Positions 32,407 to 37,085 of a stretch of 37,085 nt of DNA are shown here, in pieces (positions within the stretch are counted from its first letter, which is position 1; each line of letters opens with the position of its first letter). A program made the translations under genes and the position numbers. Below the pieces are notes generated by a model, which was not told the DNA's origin, did no database searches, and was given only the letters and a program-made list of their open reading frames with translations. The stretch is from Clostridia bacterium (GTDB lineage Bacteria > Bacillota > Clostridia > TANB77 > CAG-508), in NCBI GenBank assembly GCA_022795075.1, contig JAAWGB010000013.1:1-37085 (forward strand), given 5' to 3'.

Positions 32407-34245
32407 TTATTCAACTGTAACGGATTTAGCAAGATTTCTAGGTTTATCAACATCCAAACCTTTCTCCTTAGAAATATAATAAGCAAACAGTTGCAAAGGA
32501 ACAATCGATAAAATAGGAGAAATGAAAGAATTCGTTTTTGGAATTTGAATTGTCATATCAAACATATTCTTATCGATATTTTGATTAGTAATTACCAAAG
32601 TTTTAGCACCACGAGTAATAACCTCTTGAATATTACTAACCATTTTTTCAACCAAATTACTATCTGTAAGGATGCTTACTACAGTAATATCATTTTCAAT
32701 CAAAGCAATTGGACCATGTTTTAATTCACCAGCAGGGTAGCTTTCAGAGTGAATGTAAGAAATTTCCTTTAACTTCAAAGAGCCTTCACGAGCAACGGTT
32801 TCATCAACACCTCTACCCAAGAAGAAAATATCTTTTTCTTGATAAGCCTTTTTAGAAAAATCTTGAATCACTTCTGATAATTTTAAAGTTTCTTCTATTT
32901 TTTTTGGTAATTCCATAATATCTTTTTTCAAAGTATTAATCATTTGGCTATCCATTTCTAATATTTCAGCAAAATAAATGGCTAAAATAGTAATTAAAAT
33001 GACTTGAGAAGTATAAGCCTTAGTAGAAGCAACTGCTATTTCAGGACCTGCATGAGTATAGATTGAATAATCAGCTTCTCTTGTAATAGAGCTTCCAATT
33101 ACATTACTAATAGCAAGGGTTTTTGATCCTTTTTCTTTACAAAGTTTTAAAGCAGCTATGGTATCTGCTGTTTCTCCAGATTGAGAAATAAAAATACATA
33201 AAGTTTTTTCATCTACTAAAGGATCTCTATATCGAAATTCAGAAGCAACATCTACTTCAGTTGTAATCTTACAAAGTTTTTCAATAACATTTTTACCAAC
33301 TAATCCAGCGTGCATAGCTGTACCACAAGCTACAATATAGATTTTGTTGATACTAGATAAATAATCTTTTGTAAAGTTTAGTTCATCAAATTCACATTTA
33401 GTTGATTCATTGAACTTTGCTCCAATTGTTTCTCTAATAGCGGTTGGTTGTTCGTAAATTTCTTTTAACATGAAATCTTCAAAACCTTCTTTTTCTGCAC
33501 TAGCAGAATTCCATTCAATCGTTTTGGTTTCTTTTGAGGTTGGATTTAAGTCTTTGTCATAAAAAGATACAGCCTCTCTTGTTAAAATAGCAAATTCTAA
33601 ATCATCTAATAAATAGAAATTTCTAGTAAAAGAAAGAATAGCTGGGATATCAGAAGAAATATAATTTTCGTTTTCTCCTTTTCCAATGACAAGTGGACTA
33701 TCTTTTCTCGTTACAATCATAATATTTGGATAGTCTTTGCAAATAATTTCAATGGCATAACTTCCTTTTAAATCACCACAAGCATTTTTAACAGCGCGTA
33801 AAAATCTTAATTCATCATGATTTTCATCTTTTTGATAATAGTAATGTACTAAATTTGGGATAACTTCTGTATCAGTTTGAGAGTAAAAAGTATATCCGTT
33901 TTGTGTTAAAAAGTTTCTTAGTTCATGGTAGTTTTCAATAATTCCATTATGAACAACACTAAAAGTTTGACTGTTATCCATATGGGGATGAGAGTTTTCT
34001 TTGGCTGGTTTTCCATGAGTTGCCCATCTAGTATGTGCAATACCAATGGTTCCTGTTAAATCATCAATTCCTTCTAAATGATATAAATTTTTAACTCTTC
34101 CTTTGTCTTTCATAAGGGATAGTCCATTATCTTCAATGGTTGAGATACCAGCTGAATCATATCCTCTATATTCTAATCGAATTAGTCCATTAATTAAAAT
34201 TGGACTCGCTTTTTGGTTTCCTATATAACCTACAATTCCACACAT
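32407..34245 (-). CDS. glmS: Glutamine-fructose-6-phosphate aminotransferase
   Basis: 612 residues, full length. GlmS makes glucosamine 6-phosphate, the first step to UDP-N-acetylglucosamine for cell wall. The N-terminal glutaminase domain starts MCGIVGYIG with the nucleophile Cys 2, and contains RGYDSAGI, HTRWATHG and the SDIPAIL stretch. Two SIS domains follow (IVACGTAMHAG, SQSGETADT, then FFLGRG and SESYPAGELKHGP), and the C-terminus ends DKPRNLAKSVTVE, which is invariant in GlmS. AGGAGG precedes the ATG. A glmS ribozyme in the leader (see entry) gives feedback control by the product. No in-frame CGG. Confidence 0.98.
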   Translation of the reverse strand: MCGIVGYIGNQKASPILINGLIRLEYRGYDSAGISTIEDNGLSLMKDKGRVKNLYHLEGIDDLTGTIGIAHTRWATHGKPAKENSHPHMDNSQTFSVVHNGIIENYHELRNFLTQNGYTFYSQTDTEVIPNLVHYYYQKDENHDELRFLRAVKNACGDLKGSYAIEIICKDYPNIMIVTRKDSPLVIGKGENENYISSDIPAILSFTRNFYLLDDLEFAILTREAVSFYDKDLNPTSKETKTIEWNSASAEKEGFEDFMLKEIYEQPTAIRETIGAKFNESTKCEFDELNFTKDYLSSINKIYIVACGTAMHAGLVGKNVIEKLCKITTEVDVASEFRYRDPLVDEKTLCIFISQSGETADTIAALKLCKEKGSKTLAISNVIGSSITREADYSIYTHAGPEIAVASTKAYTSQVILITILAIYFAEILEMDSQMINTLKKDIMELPKKIEETLKLSEVIQDFSKKAYQEKDIFFLGRGVDETVAREGSLKLKEISYIHSESYPAGELKHGPIALIENDITVVSILTDSNLVEKMVSNIQEVITRGAKTLVITNQNIDKNMFDMTIQIPKTNSFISPILSIVPLQLFAYYISKEKGLDVDKPRNLAKSVTVE

Positions 34246-34289
34246 TTTTAAATCCTCCTAAAAATTAATATTGGAATTGAAAGTATGCA

Positions 34290-34440
34290 AATAAAAGCTT
34301 AATATATTAATCTTTGTTACAATATTACTACTGCTTTTTGGATTAATAATATGACTTTAAGCAAGCCACTAGAGCATCCGCCGAAATTTTCGATAACTCT
34401 AGTCCTCGTCAACATTTAGTGTTTAAATGTTCAGGCGCTA
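34290..34440 (-). ncRNA. glmS ribozyme: glmS self-cleaving ribozyme/riboswitch
   Basis: On the minus strand the leader carries the conserved glmS ribozyme elements in order: AGCGCC-TGAAC at the cleavage site (cleavage expected between 34439 and 34438), then TTGACGAGG, TTATCGAAAATTTCGGCGG, ATGCTCTAGTGG, and the P3/P4 region near 34300. Glucosamine 6-phosphate acts as cofactor for cleavage, and the cut mRNA is degraded. The 3' limit is approximate. A -10 box TATAAT lies at 34505-34500, with a weak -35 (TTGCCT, 15-base spacer). Confidence 0.92.
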
Positions 34441-34640
34441 TGTTTTTTTATTCTCCTTTCTATAGTTTGTTTTGCATTTCTTTCAATTTACATTATTATA
34501 TTATACTAAAAAAGAAAAAGAGGCAAGTACTATTCAAAAAAAATAAAAAATAATAAATTATATTGTTCACCCCAAAATACTCTTTTGAAAATTTAAAAGA
34601 TTTTTCGGCTACCCTACATACGCTAAAAATAAATTTATAT

Positions 34641-34649
34641 TTCGACAAA
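34641..34649 (+). promoter_or_regulatory. Possible Spo0A box before mtnN
   Basis: TTCGACAAA, the reverse complement of the TTTGTCGAA Spo0A site, 113 bases upstream of the mtnN start. The rest of the 34441-34761 gap holds the glmS promoter and nothing else I can name. Confidence 0.4.
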
Positions 34650-34761
34650 TATTGAATAAGTGAAGGATATAGTATATAATTTATTTGAAATTAAAAAACA
34701 ATTTAAAGAAAAGTTTAATGGATTGAATTTCATATTGTGCTTAAGAAAGGAAGGGGAGTCT

Positions 34762-35454
34762 ATGAAAGAAATTGGAATTATTGTTGCTATGGATGAAGAA
34801 AGAGAAGCTATTGTAAAAATCATGACAGATGTAAAAGTAGAGCAAATATACAACTTGAAATTCTTAAGAGGAAAAATACAAGATAAAAATTGTGTTTTAG
34901 TAAAAAGTGGGGTAGGGAAAGTCAATGCAGCAAGGACAACACAAGTAATGTTACACAATTTTTCGATACAATATGTTATCAATTTAGGAGCAGGAGGGTC
35001 AATTAATAGTTTATTGAATATAGGAGATGTGTTAATAGGAAGACAGGTTGTTCAGCATGATTTTGATATAACAGCATTTGGTCACAGTAAAGGTTATATT
35101 ACTGGAATTGGAAATGCTGTTATGTGTGATAAAAATTTAGTGGATGAATTAGAGCAAATTATAAAATCCATACCAGAAAGAAGTTATCAAATAAAAATAG
35201 GTATTATTGCGACAGGTGATATTTTTTGTACACAATCTTGGATGAAAGATAAGATTCGTGCTAAGTTTCATGCAGATGTTGTGGATATGGAATGTGCAGC
35301 TATTGGTCAAGTATGTTATTTAGACAATATACCTTTTATGGTAATTAGAAGTATTTCAGATACCCCAAATGGAAGAAATGCGTCTACATTTGATGAAAAT
35401 TTAAAATTAGCATCTAAACGATGTGCCAATATTTTAAAAGAATTCTTAACCTGA
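34762..35454 (+). CDS. mtnN: 5'-methylthioadenosine/S-adenosylhomocysteine nucleosidase
   Basis: 230 residues, full length. The enzyme cleaves adenine from methylthioadenosine and S-adenosylhomocysteine in methionine salvage and in the route to autoinducer-2. ATG 34762 with GAAGGGGAG upstream is the right start; a longer frame from 34660 lacks support. Conserved features include IIVAMDEERE with E12, NLGAGGS, QHDFDITAFG, the nucleobase-site VDMECAAI with E177, and SISD with the proton-donating D200. It stands alone, between glmS on the other strand and a long palindrome. Confidence 0.94.
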   Translation: MKEIGIIVAMDEEREAIVKIMTDVKVEQIYNLKFLRGKIQDKNCVLVKSGVGKVNAARTTQVMLHNFSIQYVINLGAGGSINSLLNIGDVLIGRQVVQHDFDITAFGHSKGYITGIGNAVMCDKNLVDELEQIIKSIPERSYQIKIGIIATGDIFCTQSWMKDKIRAKFHADVVDMECAAIGQVCYLDNIPFMVIRSISDTPNGRNASTFDENLKLASKRCANILKEFLT

Positions 35455-35470
35455 TTTTTCAACCATAATC

Positions 35471-35516
35471 TAGCAAACTATTATATACTTCTTTAGAAGT
35501 ATATAATAGTTTGCTA
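35471..35516. repeat. Perfect 22-bp inverted repeat without T tract
   Basis: Arms 35471-35492 and 35495-35516 pair perfectly around a 2-base loop. A G-rich sequence follows, not a T run, so it is not a standard Rho-independent terminator on the plus strand. It may still end mtnN transcription or bind a protein. Confidence 0.85.
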
Positions 35517-35533
35517 GGTTGTGAGGGAAAGGC

Positions 35534-35563
35534 TTGTATAATTTTTAAAATTTGGTATATAAT
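35534..35563 (+). promoter_or_regulatory. Promoter of the 35590 gene
   Basis: TTGTAT at 35534-35539, an 18-base spacer and TATAAT at 35558-35563, then AAAGGAG at 35574-35580. Confidence 0.65.
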
Positions 35564-35589
35564 CTAAAAAAAGAAAGGAGTGATTTTTT

Positions 35590-36666
35590 ATGGATAGAAG
35601 AATCAAAGTAGTTCAATATGGAGTCGGAAAAATGAGTATCTATACAATGAGATATGTATATGAAAAAGGAGCACAAATAGTAGGTGCAATTGATGTCAAT
35701 CCTAATGTAATTGGCAAAGACATTGGAGAAATCATGGGAACACAAAACAAAGGTGTAAAAGTAGTTTCATTAGAAGAAGCAGAAAATATGATGAAAGAAA
35801 CCAAACCAGATATAGCAATTGTTACAACTATGAGTTTAATTAGTGATGTAGAAGATGCTTTGATGTTATGTGCAAAATTAGGAGTAAATGCCATTACAAC
35901 TTGTGAAGAAGCTTTTTATCCAATGAATTCTAATCCAACGATAACCAAAAAAATAGATGATATGGCTAAACAAACAGGTTGTACCATAACAGGAAGTGGT
36001 TATCAAGATATATATTGGGGACAATTAATTTCTAGTATAGCAGGTTCCACCCAAACTATTCAAAAAATAAAAGGAAGTTCTAGTTATAATGTAGAAGACT
36101 ATGGAATTGCTTTAGCAAAAGCACATGGAGCAGGTTTAAGTCTAGAAGAATTTGACAAACAAGTTGCTTCGGTTGATAGAATTTCAGATGAAGAAAGACA
36201 AGCTATGATTGAAAAAGGAGAATATTTACCATCGTATATGTGGAATGTAAATGGTTGGTTATGTGCAAAACTTGGATTAACGGTAAGAAGTCAAACCCAA
36301 AAAACAGTTCCACAAACTCATTTAGAAGATATTGAATCAACAACTTTAGGAATGACCGTAAAAGCAGGAATGGCAACTGGAATGAGTGCTGTGGTAACGA
36401 CTGAGACTGAAGAAGGAATTGTTATTGAAAGTGAATGTATCGGAAAAGTTTATGCAAAAGAAGATTTTGATAAAAACGAATGGACAGTTATTGGAGAACC
36501 AGAAACAACGTTAGTTATTAATAGACCAGCTACAGTTGAATTAACCTGTGCATCGATTGTAAATAGAATACCAGATGTTATTAATTCAAAATCAGGATAT
36601 GTGCCAACAGAAGAAATGGGAGAACTAAATTACAGAGTAAAACCTCTTCATGAATATGTAAAATAA
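35590..36666 (+). CDS. 2,4-diaminopentanoate dehydrogenase-like NAD(P)-dependent enzyme
   Basis: 358 residues. The N-terminal Rossmann fold starts KVVQYGVGKMS and includes IVGAIDVNPNVIGKDIGEI, as in dihydrodipicolinate reductase-like enzymes. The C-terminal part matches the domain of 2,4-diaminopentanoate dehydrogenase (Ord), which deaminates the 2,4-diaminopentanoate formed in anaerobic ornithine breakdown (ITGSGYQDIYWGQL, VASVDRISDEERQ, YMWNVNGWL). None of the other ornithine-fermentation genes (orr, oraS/oraE, ortA/ortB) is nearby, so the substrate could be a different amino acid. AAAGGAG precedes the ATG and a terminator follows. Confidence 0.75.
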   Translation: MDRRIKVVQYGVGKMSIYTMRYVYEKGAQIVGAIDVNPNVIGKDIGEIMGTQNKGVKVVSLEEAENMMKETKPDIAIVTTMSLISDVEDALMLCAKLGVNAITTCEEAFYPMNSNPTITKKIDDMAKQTGCTITGSGYQDIYWGQLISSIAGSTQTIQKIKGSSSYNVEDYGIALAKAHGAGLSLEEFDKQVASVDRISDEERQAMIEKGEYLPSYMWNVNGWLCAKLGLTVRSQTQKTVPQTHLEDIESTTLGMTVKAGMATGMSAVVTTETEEGIVIESECIGKVYAKEDFDKNEWTVIGEPETTLVINRPATVELTCASIVNRIPDVINSKSGYVPTEEMGELNYRVKPLHEYVK

Positions 36667-36695
36667 AAGATAGAAATACTAATAAATAGAGAAAT

Positions 36696-36734
36696 AAAAA
36701 CTGGTAAAAATAAATTTAGATTTTACCAGTTTTT
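36696..36734. terminator. Terminator after the 35590 gene
   Basis: 14-base perfect arms (36696-36709 and 36721-36734) with an 11-base loop; A/T tracts allow function for the converging minus-strand remnant as well. Confidence 0.85.
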
Positions 36735-36740
36735 ATTAGA

Positions 36741-36986
36741 TTATTTATTTTTCAAAACATACCAATACTCACCTTGCCTTCCATCTGTAGGATAGGCATC
36801 TTTATGATTACTTTGTACATTAGGATATTGAATGTCTTTTTCATAGGTTATTTGTTGTTCTTTATAATATCTAGTAGCTGGTACAAAATGATCAGAAGTT
36901 GCTAAAATTCCGTTTTGTCCTGTTAAAGTAGCAATTGATATTCCTGTTAAGATTAATAATACAGTAATTGTTATGATTAATGCTTC
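36741..36986 (-). pseudogene. 5'-truncated prepilin-like gene
   Basis: On the minus strand an open frame of 81 codons without any start codon reads EALIITITVLLILTGISIATL, then TGQNGILATSDHF and a polar tail ending YWYVLKNK at TAA 36741. This is the hydrophobic N-terminal helix of a type IV pilin-like protein (compare ITIVILLILAGIG in the gene at 20976) with the leader and cleavage site missing. An in-frame TAG lies directly upstream at 36989-36987. The 5' part has been lost or rearranged; a TTGACA-like sequence lies further upstream. The remaining bases to the window end are AT-rich without a recognisable gene. Confidence 0.6.
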
Positions 36987-37085
36987 CTAGTGAACTGACT
37001 ATCTAATCTTTGTCAAGTTCTTTTTATAAATTTATTATATTATTTTTTTGTATAACAAATAAGCGAAAACGATATATTTTTTAGA

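Noticed and set aside
34660..34761. Longer N-terminus for mtnN
   Set aside because: The extension has no ribosome binding site and the family starts at the GIIVAMDEE segment just after ATG 34762.

Overview
The window is AT-rich DNA from an endospore-forming member of the Clostridia (Bacillota), probably uncultured and gut-type. The evidence is the set of sporulation genes (spoIIID, yabG, a SPOCS/LysM coat protein gene, yunB, a BofC-like gene, yaaL-bofA, veg), strong TTGACA/TATAAT promoters, AAGGAGG ribosome binding sites, AGA-dominated arginine usage, and a glmS ribozyme. No tRNA, rRNA, CRISPR array or intact insertion sequence is visible.

Layout. 0-5 kb: spoIIID, a zinc-ribbon protein, purH, a decayed Spo0A DNA-binding domain, yabG, an unknown gene and veg. 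5-8.6 kb: SPOCS/LysM protein and yunB, then rpsI-rplM on the minus strand. 8.8-13.3 kb: secreted SH3/NlpC peptidase, comEC and a BofC-like protein. 13.4-20.8 kb: lysR, an unknown gene, pgsA, a ClpE-like ATPase, a membrane-anchored protein and htrA. 21-25.8 kb: pilin-like protein, rnhB, pyrimidine-nucleoside phosphorylase, a tiny membrane peptide, cdaA and truA. 25.9-30.9 kb: YbeF-like protein, permease, a lone VirD4/TraG-type ATPase and yaaL-bofA. 31-32.4 kb: a small accessory island with a receiver-like protein, a cytosine methyltransferase remnant and an unknown acidic protein. 32.4-36.7 kb: glmS with its ribozyme, mtnN and a 2,4-diaminopentanoate dehydrogenase-like gene. The window ends in a pilin remnant.

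The main observation is a recoding pattern. Six conserved genes (purH, yunB, the NlpC peptidase gene, comEC, truA, bofA) are each split between reading frames at nine sites in total. All nine sites look the same: an in-frame CGG codon stands where the family has glycine, and dropping the C restores GGN (Gly) and the rest of the protein. comEC needs three such events and truA two, and each later CGG is in phase only if the earlier shift happened. The codon before CGG differs from site to site. In the other recognisable conserved genes CGG occurs only out of frame. Three unrecognised accessory genes do contain in-frame CGG read as Arg, which is the main complication. I infer +1 recoding, or four-base decoding, of CGGN as glycine at an abandoned CGG codon. 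A systematic assembly or sequencing artefact is the alternative to exclude.

The second observation is three copies (about 18.2, 23.5 and 27.6 kb) of a roughly 120-base foldback core with compensatory stem changes. Each copy is enclosed by a perfect 32-33 bp inverted repeat whose sequence is private to that copy.
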